Source: JAZDEL01 sp043820655 (lineage in GTDB: Archaea; Iainarchaeota; Iainarchaeia; Iainarchaeales; JAZDEL01). Taken from it: DNA of 13,825 nucleotides. The translations under genes were made by a program, and so were the position numbers. The stretch lies in NCBI GenBank assembly GCA_043820655.1, contig JBDRDO010000080.1, positions 1 to 13,825 on the forward strand. Reading direction: 5' to 3'. The notes below the pieces were generated by a model. It was not told the origin of the DNA. It was given only the letters and a program-made list of their open reading frames with translations, and did no database searches. Positions 1 to 6,506 of the stretch are shown in pieces. Position 1 is the first letter of the stretch, and each line of letters begins with the position of its first letter.

Positions 1-27
1 CCGCACCGGAAATCAACTCCGCGAACC

Positions 28-34
28 TTTTTAT
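28..34 (+). promoter_or_regulatory. TATA-like box for the PD-(D/E)XK nuclease gene
   Basis: An AT-rich TTTTTATT-like element is centred about 28 bases before the ATG at 59. This is the archaeal TATA position for a transcript that begins at or next to the start codon, and no Shine-Dalgarno lies between. Confidence 0.5.
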
Positions 35-58
35 TCCCTTTCCCGCAACTGTTTCATC

Positions 59-1276
59 ATGCCAGTATATTCACACTCCCGTTTGGGCACGTACCAGAAC
101 TGCCCCCTTGCATTTAAGTTCAGGTACATTGACAAGCTCGATACGGAAGTGGAGGAAACAGTCGAGGCTTTTCTCGGCTCAAGGGTTCACACCGTGCTTG
201 AGAAACTTTACACGGATACGCGCTTTAAGAAGGAAAATTCAATTGATGATTTGCTTGCCTTTTATAGTTCAGAGTGGGAAAAGCACTGGAATGCGGGCGT
301 GAAAATTGTTCGCGAGGGGTACAATGAGGGGCACTATAAAAAAATGGGCGAGGAATTCCTGCGCAAATATTACGAAAGGCACAGGCCGTTTGACGAGGGC
401 ACGATAATCGGCCTTGAGAAAAAAATCAGCCTTTTGCTTGATGAGGCGAAAAAATACAGCCTTACGGGCTTTGTTGACCGCATCTCAATTTCAAAGCAAG
501 GCACGTATGAGATTCACGATTACAAAACATCTTCGCATCTGCCATTGCAGAAATACCTTGATACCGACAGGCAGCTTGCGCTTTATGAAATTGCCCTGCG
601 CAATATGTTTGCCGATGTTGAAAAGGTTGAATTGGTTTGGCACTACCTTGCATTTGACAAGGAACTGCGCTCCTCGCGAAGCCCTGAACAGCTTGAACAA
701 TTGAGAAAGGACATTATTGAACTTATAGATGAAATTGAGCGGAAGAAAATAGTGAATGATTTCCCCGCGAAGGAAAGCCCGCTCTGCGGATGGTGCCAGT
801 TTCAGGAGCACTGCCCGAAAAAGAGCCATGCACGAAAGGTTTCCCTGCTTGACTCAAAGGAATACAAAAAAGACCCCGGGGTTAAGCTTGTGAACAAACT
901 TGTGGAACTTGAAAATAAAAAGCAAAAAGTTCTGGAAGAATTGGATCCTGAAATTGAGGAAGTGAAGCAGGCGATTTATGAATTTGCGGAACGTGAGGGC
1001 ATTGACAATGTGCAGGGCTCCGCACATGAGGCAAGGATTTTTGCATATGACAAAATGAGCTGGCCGCAGAAGGGCTCTGAAGCAAGGGAGGGCATGATTG
1101 CCCTTTTGAACGAGCACAAAAAATTCCTTGAGTTTGCGGATGTTGATGTGTATGCATTAACAAAGGCATTTAACACCGGGCGCCTGCCGAAGGAATTGGC
1201 GGAAAAATTAGGGAAGCTCGCGGAAAAGCGCAGGACAAAAATGCTAAGGCTGCGCGAGACTGACAGGGAGCAGTAG
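59..1276 (+). CDS. PD-(D/E)XK (RecB/Cas4-like) nuclease with predicted Fe-S cluster
   Basis: A 405-residue protein of the RecB-family exonuclease (PDDEXK_1) superfamily. Visible motifs in order are an N-terminal Cys15 in a YQNCPLAF context, His44 in a GSRVHTVLE helix, Asp140 in GFVDRI, the catalytic D154-Y-K156 in HDYKTS, Q172-x3-Y176 and then Cys243-x2-Cys246-x5-Cys252. One N-terminal and three C-terminal cysteines bracketing the nuclease core is the 4Fe-4S arrangement known from AddB and Cas4, so a DNA exo- or endonuclease acting in repair or recombination is the likely role. Residues from about 270 to 405 form a charged, probably coiled-coil tail with no catalytic motif I can name. No cas gene, helicase or CRISPR array lies nearby, so Cas4 function is not supported by context. 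The ATG start is supported by a TATA box about 28 bases upstream. Family call is firm; substrate is unknown. Confidence 0.85.
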   Translation: MPVYSHSRLGTYQNCPLAFKFRYIDKLDTEVEETVEAFLGSRVHTVLEKLYTDTRFKKENSIDDLLAFYSSEWEKHWNAGVKIVREGYNEGHYKKMGEEFLRKYYERHRPFDEGTIIGLEKKISLLLDEAKKYSLTGFVDRISISKQGTYEIHDYKTSSHLPLQKYLDTDRQLALYEIALRNMFADVEKVELVWHYLAFDKELRSSRSPEQLEQLRKDIIELIDEIERKKIVNDFPAKESPLCGWCQFQEHCPKKSHARKVSLLDSKEYKKDPGVKLVNKLVELENKKQKVLEELDPEIEEVKQAIYEFAEREGIDNVQGSAHEARIFAYDKMSWPQKGSEAREGMIALLNEHKKFLEFADVDVYALTKAFNTGRLPKELAEKLGKLAEKRRTKMLRLRETDREQ

Positions 1277-1290
1277 CACGCTTAGCGGTA

Positions 1291-1299
1291 GTTTTTATA
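1291..1299 (+). promoter_or_regulatory. TATA-like box for the Ala-rich lipoprotein gene
   Basis: GTTTTTATA is centred about 27 bases before the ATG at 1323, with no Shine-Dalgarno in between, consistent with a leaderless transcript separate from the upstream nuclease gene. Confidence 0.55.
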
Positions 1300-1322
1300 A
1301 AAACAATACTCATATTAATAAC

Positions 1323-2603
1323 ATGAATTTCAGTTCATGTTTCCCGCGCTTTGGCATTCCTGCCCTTGCCTTTTTTTCAATATTCCTGCTTTTTGGATGT
1401 CCGTCCTCTCCCGGGGGGAGCCCGTATGTTTTTACCGGCGAGCCCGAGGATTTAAACGCAATCGCATATGAATTTGCGAACATTGCAAGAAAGGCAGCGG
1501 ATTCCGCGCGCGCGGCGGATGCCGATCTGGATGTTGCATGGAGGCGCGCCGCACAGGAGGACAATGCTGAAAAAGTAGACTTTGGCATGGCGTGGGACTA
1601 TGTGCGAAAGGCCGCGGATTTGGTAAAGGTGACTGATGATTATGCAAGCCTGGCTGCGGAGGCATCCGCATCTGCGCAGGCATCAAAGGAAAGCGCAGGC
1701 AAGGCCGAGGCAAAAGCCGAGGATGCGGAGAAAAAGACCGCCGATGCCATTGTTGAGGCGCCTTGTGTAACTGCTGCAGCAAGGGCAAACTCATCAGCGG
1801 AGGCAACCTCGCTTGCCGTTGCAAAGGCTGGCGCCGCGGCAAAGGCGCTGGCGGAGGCGGCCGCATCATCCTCGGCAACGGCACACTCCTATGCGGAGGC
1901 GGCGGCATTCGCCGAGGCGGAAGCATCCGCGGGGGCGACTGCATTTGCGGAGGCAAAGGCAAAGGCGGCAGCAGCAGCCGAGGCATTTTCAGTGGCGCGC
2001 GCAAAGGCATCCTCAGGCTCTTCTGCGGCATCCAAAGCCGCGGCCCAGGCGGAGGCGATTGCAAGGGCGCTTGTTTCGGCGCCCGATCTTGAGGAATTCC
2101 GAAGGCTCGGGCTTATTGATGTTAATATAAGCGTTAGCGCGCTTGCGGGCGCAAGTGCAAGTGCCGTTGCTAACGCATGGGCGGTTGCCGATGCGGCGGC
2201 TGATGCAAGGGCTGCCGCACTTGCAATGGCGGAGGCATACGCCGAAGCCGAGGCCTCGGTAGAGGTCGGCGTAAAGGCGGAGGCAGACGCATATGCGCTT
2301 TCAACAGCGGCCGCATTTGCGAGTTCCCAGGCAACCGCAATAGCCGAGGCCGCGGCGGATGTTGATGCAAGCGCATCCGCAGGCGCAACTGCTGCAGTTG
2401 ATACAAGCGTAATGGCTGGGATTGCGGTAACGGGCGACTGCTGCAACTGCGAGGCGGGATGCACGGGCACGGAAACTGGAAGCAGCGGCACGGAAACAGA
2501 CTGCCCTGAAACAGACTGCGGCAGTTACTGCGTGGAGAACTGCGGAACATACTGCGGAATGAGCTGCAGTGACCCGCTTTGCCATATAAATTGCTGTCAA
2601 TAA
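1323..2603 (+). CDS. Alanine-rich stalk lipoprotein with cysteine-rich C-terminus
   Basis: A 426-residue predicted surface lipoprotein of no recognised family. Residues 11-26 form a hydrophobic signal segment ending in a lipobox (LLFGC, Cys26). Residues 42-110 are mixed helical sequence containing Trp and Asp. From about 105 to 365 the protein is extremely alanine-rich; between about 169 and 253 roughly half of all residues are Ala, alternating with Glu, Ser and Lys in AEA/AKA patterns that suggest a long helical rod. A short ordinary break (about 254-272, EEFRRLGLIDVN) divides the rod in two. The last 56 residues hold 13 cysteines, with five consecutive cysteines (399-415) spaced every fourth residue. 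The simplest picture is a lipid-anchored helical stalk carrying a disulfide-rich or metal-binding tip, but function is unknown. The reading frame is trusted over the open antisense frames because it has the TATA box, signal peptide and a coherent ending. Confidence 0.8.
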   Translation: MNFSSCFPRFGIPALAFFSIFLLFGCPSSPGGSPYVFTGEPEDLNAIAYEFANIARKAADSARAADADLDVAWRRAAQEDNAEKVDFGMAWDYVRKAADLVKVTDDYASLAAEASASAQASKESAGKAEAKAEDAEKKTADAIVEAPCVTAAARANSSAEATSLAVAKAGAAAKALAEAAASSSATAHSYAEAAAFAEAEASAGATAFAEAKAKAAAAAEAFSVARAKASSGSSAASKAAAQAEAIARALVSAPDLEEFRRLGLIDVNISVSALAGASASAVANAWAVADAAADARAAALAMAEAYAEAEASVEVGVKAEADAYALSTAAAFASSQATAIAEAAADVDASASAGATAAVDTSVMAGIAVTGDCCNCEAGCTGTETGSSGTETDCPETDCGSYCVENCGTYCGMSCSDPLCHINCCQ

Positions 2604-2639
2604 TGCTGGATTTTGAGGGTATTGAATTTGGGGGTGCTT

Positions 2640-3407
2640 ATGATGAAAAAAGAATTAATTTTAATTTGCATTTTTGCAATGCTTCTATCGGGCTGTGTGG
2701 TTGAAACAAATACCCCTCCCTCGGGAACTGAGGATTTTTCAGTCGCCCCTGTTGTGAACCCTTTGCAGGAACCCGTGCCTGAACCCGAACCGCAAGCCGA
2801 GCCTGCGCCCGAGCCCGAACTGCAGGGTGAGCTTTCGGTTGAAAAGCAGTTCCACTTTGTTAACGGTCTTGGCTATTACCACATTACCGGTATTTTGAAA
2901 AACACCGGCAGCGTGCCGCTCAAGAATGCGCGCGCAAAGGTTACGGTTTACACTGCGGATGGGGTGGAAGAAATCCGCGGGGATGTGGTTCCCGGCCCTA
3001 CACGCCTTGCCCCCGGCGAGATAGCGGGTTTTGACGTAACTGTCGGAGAGGCGGATGAGTATGATGTCGGTAATTTCATTGCGGAGAGTGGCGGGTTTTC
3101 AATTGATGATTCCGAGTCTTACTCCGGTCTTGAGGTTTCGGGGTGTGTGGCCGATATCGAGGGTGCTTATTACAAGCTTGGCTGCAATGTTAAAAATACA
3201 GGCGGCAGGCATGCCCCGATGTACTGGGTGGCTGCTCTTTTTTATGACTCCTCGGGGAACGTGCTCTCCACAGGCTCAAAAGTTATTGTAAAGGACGGCG
3301 CGGGGCTAAAGGCGGGCGACAGCATGCAGATTTCATTCATCACATATGACCCCAGTTCTGCACTGCATATTGAGGGGCACTATGTTGCAATCAATTTCAA
3401 GGAATGA
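2640..3407 (+). CDS. Lipoprotein with Pro-Glu linker and two FxLYD-like domains
   Basis: A 255-residue predicted lipoprotein: signal segment, lipobox LLSGC with Cys19, a PEPEP-type linker at about 41-64, then two immunoglobulin-like beta domains. The first (about 78-137) reads ITGILKNTG...VYTADG...LAPGEIAGFDV and the second (about 178-240) reads LGCNVKNTG...LFYDSSGNVL...LKAGDSMQISF. Both match the pattern of FxLYD-type domains seen in exported archaeal and bacterial proteins: K-N-T-G turn, aromatic-D/A-x-x-G, then a PGE/AGD turn before the last strand. I chose the ATG at 2640 because GGGGGTG sits just upstream; a TTG at 2613 in frame would add nine residues before the signal peptide. The gene lies 36 bases after the Ala-rich lipoprotein and may be cotranscribed with it. 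Specific role unknown; probable adhesion or cell-envelope binding is inference. Confidence 0.8.
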   Translation: MMKKELILICIFAMLLSGCVVETNTPPSGTEDFSVAPVVNPLQEPVPEPEPQAEPAPEPELQGELSVEKQFHFVNGLGYYHITGILKNTGSVPLKNARAKVTVYTADGVEEIRGDVVPGPTRLAPGEIAGFDVTVGEADEYDVGNFIAESGGFSIDDSESYSGLEVSGCVADIEGAYYKLGCNVKNTGGRHAPMYWVAALFYDSSGNVLSTGSKVIVKDGAGLKAGDSMQISFITYDPSSALHIEGHYVAINFKE

Positions 3408-3512
3408 GACACACAGAATAGGAAGATTTCCGCAACAGTCCGACACCCTACAGACATTGTCAATATTGTCAGGTTCAGGACGCTTATAGACTTCACTGAA
3501 ATAGGGTAGCGG
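3408..3512. other. Non-coding stretch after the FxLYD-like lipoprotein gene
   Basis: No ORF with gene-like features is seen. It contains a short direct repeat (ATTGTCA at 3456-3462 and 3465-3471) and distant 6-base inverted arms (ACCCTA at 3445, TAGGGT at 3502). Neither is long enough to call an insertion-sequence end or a terminator. Together with the winged-helix fragment that follows, the stretch may be decayed sequence. Confidence 0.4.
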
Positions 3513-3644
3513 CTAAACTCCAATCAGGGCTTCCGCCTCCACAAGCTTTTTTGGGTTTATTGAGACATGAGGTGCGCCTGTCGAGGGCTTCATCATCAGC
3601 AGACCATCGTTGAGCAATTCTTTCACAGCGCGATTTAGGTACAT
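3513..3644 (-). pseudogene. Truncated winged-helix regulator (43 codons)
   Basis: On the minus strand an ATG at 3644 opens 43 codons ending in TAG at 3513. The product (MYLNRAVKELLNDGLLMM..., then GAPHVSINPKKLVEAEALIGV) looks like the second half of a winged-helix DNA-binding domain: recognition-helix end, wing, and an N-P helix cap. It can be laid over residues 48-88 of the neighbouring plus-strand regulator (TLHRIFPAMERNKIALKTREVG..., LYKLNAENPEVAALV). The first helices of such a domain are missing, and the frame meets a stop five to eight codons upstream. It is therefore either a decayed remnant or a genuine micro-regulator; a TATA-like box about 25 bases upstream on this strand keeps the second reading alive. 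The gene was read directly from the sequence. Confidence 0.5.
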
Positions 3645-3663
3645 TAATATGCCAAAAAGAAAG

Positions 3664-3672
3664 TTTTAAATA
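3664..3672. promoter_or_regulatory. Bidirectional TATA-like box
   Basis: TTTTAAATA is AT-rich in both directions. Its centre lies about 27 bases before the plus-strand ATG at 3695 and about 24 bases before the minus-strand ATG at 3644. Purine-rich GAAAG at 3659-3663 could serve as BRE for the plus direction. Confidence 0.5.
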
Positions 3673-3694
3673 TTTGTTTGCACACAGTTATGGC

Positions 3695-4036
3695 ATGACG
3701 GCAAGCGCTGAAAGCATGTTTCTCAGGTTCATGGGCACTTCCCCGCAGATGCGCATACTTGATTTCCTGATTACCGGGCGCGATTTTGATTATTCGCTTT
3801 CGGACATTTCACAGGGCGCGCGCGTTTCATGGACAACACTTCACAGGATTTTTCCCGCGATGGAGCGCAATAAAATCGCCCTGAAAACCCGTGAGGTCGG
3901 CAGGGCAAAGCTTTACAAACTTAATGCCGAAAATCCCGAGGTTGCGGCACTGGTTTCGGTTTACGACAGCCTTGCCAAGAAAAAATTGCGCAGTGCGCGT
4001 GAAACGCAGAAGGCGATTGCGCACAGCGCGCGCTAA
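3695..4036 (+). CDS. Winged-helix DNA-binding protein
   Basis: A 113-residue predicted transcription factor. Residues about 8-27 form a first helix (MFLRFMGTSPQMRILDFLI), 33-41 and 43-57 give the helix-turn-helix (LSDISQGARVSWTTLHRIFPAM), and 59-76 make the wing (KIALKTREVGRAKLYKLN), followed by the N-x-E-N-P cap and a basic C-terminal helix. This layout is common in small archaeal regulators; the target is not known. A TTG at 3674 is in frame but would fall on the TATA box, so the ATG at 3695, 27 bases beyond the box centre, is the better start and implies a leaderless message. The gene converges on the XRE gene with only three bases between stops. Its wing resembles the truncated fragment encoded divergently next door, suggesting a common origin. 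Confidence 0.75.
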   Translation: MTASAESMFLRFMGTSPQMRILDFLITGRDFDYSLSDISQGARVSWTTLHRIFPAMERNKIALKTREVGRAKLYKLNAENPEVAALVSVYDSLAKKKLRSARETQKAIAHSAR

Positions 4037-4039
4037 ATA

Positions 4040-4234
4040 TTACTCCTCAAAAACAAAAACCTGCTCTATTTTTGATTTCAGCGCCCTTGAAACATCATGC
4101 GCCAATCTGAGCGAGGGATTATATTTCCCCTGCTCAAGGAAAACAATTGTCTCGCGCCGCACGCCTGCGGCACGCGCAAGCTGTTCCTGTGTCAAGCCGT
4201 GCTTTGCGCGAAGTTCCTTTATTTTTGTTTTCAT
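4040..4234 (-). CDS. XRE-family helix-turn-helix regulator
   Basis: A 64-residue protein of the compact Cro/CI (HTH_3) type: KIKELRAKHGLTQEQLARAAG (about 4-24), RRETIVFLEQGKYNPSLRLA (about 26-45) and an IEQVFVFEE end, which is a full-length single-domain regulator of the kind often paired with small membrane proteins. The start is chosen at 4234 because the family normally begins M-K-x-K-I-K-E-L-R; an ATG at 4246 would add four residues (MLTD) and has a purine-rich GGAAAGGG immediately before it. The gene follows the membrane-protein gene, whose stop lies within the overlap (TGACATGA arrangement), so translation is probably coupled. It is the natural candidate to bind the tandem palindromes over the operon promoter and repress its own transcription; that is inference. 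Confidence 0.85.
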   Translation of the reverse strand: MKTKIKELRAKHGLTQEQLARAAGVRRETIVFLEQGKYNPSLRLAHDVSRALKSKIEQVFVFEE

Positions 4235-4235
4235 G

Positions 4236-4643
4236 TCAGTCAACATTCCCTTTCCTGTTCAGCCAAAGGTATGAAACAACGAAAACAATTCCTGTCAGGA
4301 GTATCACTCCCTCCAGTGCGTGCCTTGCAATATCCGAATCCCCTACTTCGGGAAACAGCATCATAATCGCAAGGCAGCCCCAGATTGCGCCGATGAAAGC
4401 GTAATACCCTGCCTTGTGGCTAACACTTTTCAGCCTTTCATCCTCCGCAGGCAGGCCCGCGCGCATCGCCTTAAACCTCGGCCAGATTATTAAAACCGCG
4501 CCGGCAATAATTGAAAGCACAAGCGCAATCAGGACGATTTCAGGTAACTCAATCGGCGCGGCGCCGAAGGCATAAAGCCCGATGGTTGCCACTGCGGCGA
4601 TAATCACGATTATCCCTGCCAGAAGCTTAATTTTTTCACTCAT
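4236..4643 (-). CDS. DUF2178-like four-helix membrane protein
   Basis: A 135-residue integral membrane protein with hydrophobic spans at about 6-28, 34-54, 79-97 and 109-128. The cytoplasmic-looking loop GLPAEDERLKSVSHKAGYYAF (about 63-83) carries the D-E-R...K-A-G-Y-Y-A-F signature of DUF2178 proteins, which commonly sit beside a small XRE regulator in archaea and bacteria. Biochemical role is unknown. The start is well supported: GAGGTGA (4649-4655 on the plus coordinates) precedes the ATG by five bases, making this one of the few genes here with a canonical archaeal Shine-Dalgarno and a leader of about 50 bases. It is first in a two-gene operon with the XRE regulator. Confidence 0.8.
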   Translation of the reverse strand: MSEKIKLLAGIIVIIAAVATIGLYAFGAAPIELPEIVLIALVLSIIAGAVLIIWPRFKAMRAGLPAEDERLKSVSHKAGYYAFIGAIWGCLAIMMLFPEVGDSDIARHALEGVILLTGIVFVVSYLWLNRKGNVD

Positions 4644-4648
4644 TTATC

Positions 4649-4655
4649 TCACCTC
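4649..4655 (-). promoter_or_regulatory. Shine-Dalgarno GAGGTGA of the DUF2178-like gene
   Basis: Reading the minus strand, GAGGTGA stands five bases before the ATG at 4643. It fits the archaeal anti-Shine-Dalgarno and fixes this start; it contrasts with the leaderless genes elsewhere in the window. Confidence 0.65.
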
Positions 4656-4672
4656 TTTTCAGATATTTCCTG

Positions 4673-4710
4673 ATGTTAGGCATTTCTAACATGTTAGATA
4701 TATGTAACAT
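4673..4710. promoter_or_regulatory. Tandem palindromic operator for the membrane protein/XRE operon
   Basis: Two dyads lie head to tail with an 18-base period. The first is ATGTTAG-N6-CTAACAT at 4673-4692, with perfect 7-base arms. The second is ATGTTA-N8-TAACAT at 4691-4710, with perfect 6-base arms, sharing AT with the first. The junction is itself the 12-base palindrome CTAACATGTTAG (4686-4697). The array starts about five bases downstream of the minus-strand TATA box and covers the expected transcription start near 4692, so a bound dimer pair would block initiation. The XRE protein of the same operon is the likely ligand (inference). Confidence 0.65.
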
Positions 4711-4714
4711 CTGG

Positions 4715-4722
4715 TATTTAAA
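4715..4722 (-). promoter_or_regulatory. TATA box of the membrane protein/XRE operon
   Basis: On the minus strand the sequence reads CATTTAAATACC. Its centre at about 4719 predicts transcription from about 4692, inside the tandem operator, leaving a leader of about 49 bases that contains the GAGGTGA ribosome site. Confidence 0.55.
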
Positions 4723-4755
4723 TGTTTTGTTTTCCCGTAGGGTGCAATTGCCAGC

Positions 4756-4763
4756 ATTTAAAA
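4756..4763 (+). promoter_or_regulatory. TATA-like box for the peptidase-like lipoprotein gene
   Basis: ATTTAAAA is centred about 30 bases before the ATG at 4790, with no Shine-Dalgarno, consistent with leaderless transcription divergent from the membrane protein/XRE operon. Confidence 0.5.
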
Positions 4764-4789
4764 GCATTTTGCCGCCAGTTTATTTTTGA

Positions 4790-5812
4790 ATGAATGGAAA
4801 GAATCTTTTAGTTTTTGTTTTTCTAGCCCTGTCCCTGCTTATTGCGGGATGCACAACAACAGGGCAGGTTACGCAGGCAAATGTGATAGGCACCACTGAA
4901 ATACTTGTATGCGACCCCTCTCCGGGCGCTGAAAACCCTGCATTCTGTCCGAAGGGTGAAACTGCGGAAACAGCGGAATTTACCGAAGATGAAGCCGAAT
5001 CCGCGCCTGAGGAAACTGTGGAAAGCGGATGGGTTGAGGTAAACATTGAGGAAGCGGAAACCGCGGAAGTGACTGTTGAAAATGCAATTGAAACGGAAGT
5101 TGCCGAAACCGCGGAAGCAACCACTGAAATTAATGTTAATGATGAAGATTTGGCGGCGGTTTATGTTGTCGGAAGCACGGGGGGATGGCAGTGTGTTTTT
5201 GTAATCGCGCCCGAGGATATTGAGCAGTTTGAAAGGACTGACCTTGAAAACAGGCTGAAGTCGGCGTGCGATAAGGGTGATTTTATACAGGATGCATTGG
5301 GAAGGAAACTTAAGGATGAATATGCGATTTCATTCTGCCAGAGTCCCAGTGAGGGCAAATATTACCTCGGCGGGAATAAGGTTTGCTTCACGCCCTTAAG
5401 CCTTGGTGCTGCGCAGATACAGAGGCGCTTTGCAACAGTGCTGTCATTCAGCGCACTTGACGGGGTTTCACTTCCCGCATGGTTTGAGGTAGGGGTTGCG
5501 GAAAGGGTAAGTGACCTTGCGTTTGACACGGACACAACACGCATGGAAAGCTATGCCGAGGGCGAGTGGACGGACATGCGCGAGAGGTTCGGCACAAAGT
5601 TTGACACGCAGAACTACGCAAATGCGCGCTATGTTAATTATGTCGTTAAGCAGTTTGTCGATAAGTACGGAATGGATGCGCTGAGGAAAACGCTTTCAAT
5701 TCTTGACAAAAAAGGCGGCACAGGAACCGCACAGCAGATGGATGAGGCACTGCTTGACGCAATGCGCCAGGCAACAGGCGACAGCTCAATAACGCTTGAA
5801 GACTTCAGGTGA
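4790..5812 (+). CDS. Lipoprotein with acidic linker and degenerate peptidase-MA-like domain
   Basis: A 340-residue predicted lipoprotein with lipobox LIAGC (Cys21). Residues about 57-120 are a Glu/Thr/Ala-rich, strongly acidic linker with ETAE and EVAE repeats. Residues about 121-205 form an unrecognised domain with four cysteines (135, 160, 183, 199). Residues about 206-340 resemble the second half of gluzincin-type peptidases (Peptidase MA-like, PF13485 style): LPAWFEVGVAERVSD, then Y-x-N-A-R-Y-V-N-Y-V-V...DKYGMDALRKTLSIL, then ALLDAMRQATG and a final LEDF. The expected HExxH zinc motif upstream is absent (RRFATVLSFSALDG stands there), and the Glu of the usual W-x-x-E-G is Val234. If the relationship is right, the domain is catalytically dead and may act in binding. 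No enzyme function is claimed; the lipoprotein call is firm, the peptidase kinship moderate. Confidence 0.75.
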   Translation: MNGKNLLVFVFLALSLLIAGCTTTGQVTQANVIGTTEILVCDPSPGAENPAFCPKGETAETAEFTEDEAESAPEETVESGWVEVNIEEAETAEVTVENAIETEVAETAEATTEINVNDEDLAAVYVVGSTGGWQCVFVIAPEDIEQFERTDLENRLKSACDKGDFIQDALGRKLKDEYAISFCQSPSEGKYYLGGNKVCFTPLSLGAAQIQRRFATVLSFSALDGVSLPAWFEVGVAERVSDLAFDTDTTRMESYAEGEWTDMRERFGTKFDTQNYANARYVNYVVKQFVDKYGMDALRKTLSILDKKGGTGTAQQMDEALLDAMRQATGDSSITLEDFR

Positions 5813-5835
5813 ATGCCGCTTTTGCGGGGCAACTC

Positions 5836-5842
5836 TTTAAAC
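5836..5842 (+). promoter_or_regulatory. Possible TATA element upstream of the 5877 lipoprotein gene
   Basis: CTTTAAAC lies about 38 bases before the ATG at 5877, farther than the 26-30 bases typical in this window, so the message would have a leader of about ten bases. Weak evidence. Confidence 0.3.
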
Positions 5843-5876
5843 CTTTTTCGCAGGAAATTACATTTGGTTTTCTGCC

Positions 5877-6491
5877 ATGCGAACTATTATTTTACTTTTT
5901 GTAATTTCATTTGTGCTGCTTTCGGGATGTGCGCAGCCCCCGGCTGCTCCTGCCGAAGCAGAGCCTGCGCAAACTACTCCAATTAGTGTTGTAACTGGTG
6001 GTGATTCCCTGCCTGAGCCCGTTCCTGAAGTCAATATTGAACCGCGCGCGGAACTTGAAATTGTTGAAATCGGGTGCCGCTATCAGTACGCCTCATACTT
6101 TATCCTTTATGCCAAAAGCATAACTGAACTTCCCGTGCCGTTGGGTTCGAGCATTATTGCGCGCACCGAAGGCGGGCAGTATGCCTCCCGGTTAATACAG
6201 AGTGAGTATGCAAACGGCACGCGCCTATGGCAGGACAAGGCAATGGGCGGAAGCATGGGAAGTTACGGTCAGAAGTTTTACATTGAGGGAATAAACCCGC
6301 GCAATGGCAAGGAACATATTGACCAGGATTACATGTTCCTTTACTGCCCGCCGAAATTAAGTGTTTCGGAATGTGATGAATCCAGCGGAACTTTAATTTA
6401 CAGGGGAAATGCAATTGAGGACTGCACGCTTGAGGGTGATGACATAAACTACTTCACGCCCGCGCGCAATATAATAGAAATTCCGGCATAA
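5877..6491 (+). CDS. Small predicted lipoprotein, family unknown
   Basis: A 204-residue protein with a clear lipoprotein signal: hydrophobic residues 4-15, lipobox LLSGC with Cys18, then a Pro/Ala/Glu-rich spacer to about residue 55. The globular part (about 56-204) has four cysteines and begins ELEIVEIGCRYQYASYFILYAKSI, which reads as beta strands. I do not recognise a family. It is followed after 15 bases by the nuclease lipoprotein gene, so the two are probably one operon and both products end up on the outer face of the membrane. Extracellular structural or binding role is inference only. Confidence 0.75.
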   Translation: MRTIILLFVISFVLLSGCAQPPAAPAEAEPAQTTPISVVTGGDSLPEPVPEVNIEPRAELEIVEIGCRYQYASYFILYAKSITELPVPLGSSIIARTEGGQYASRLIQSEYANGTRLWQDKAMGGSMGSYGQKFYIEGINPRNGKEHIDQDYMFLYCPPKLSVSECDESSGTLIYRGNAIEDCTLEGDDINYFTPARNIIEIPA

Positions 6492-6506
6492 TGTGGAAAG
6501 GGGCTG

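Noticed and set aside
59..1276. Cas4 as part of a CRISPR adaptation module
   Set aside because: No cas1, cas2 or repeat array is present in the window, and the protein is much longer than Cas4.
1432..2491. Long antisense and alternate frames (109-210 codons) across the alanine-rich gene
   Set aside because: They arise from the repeated GCN-GAG-GCN composition, encode Pro/Leu/Arg-, Gly- or Ala-rich low-complexity products, and lack a promoter, signal or ending that makes sense.
2613..2639. TTG at 2613 as the start of the FxLYD-like lipoprotein
   Set aside because: It would put nine extra residues before an already complete lipoprotein signal, and the purine-rich GGGGGTG is placed for the ATG at 2640.
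3445..3507. ACCCTA/TAGGGT arms as the ends of a mobile element
   Set aside because: Arms are only six bases, with no transposase remnant or target duplication between or beside them.
5813..5833. Possible hairpin terminator TGCCGC-TTTT-GCGGGGCA after the 4790 gene
   Set aside because: The stem needs a bulge and is not followed by a T-run; it is too weak to call.
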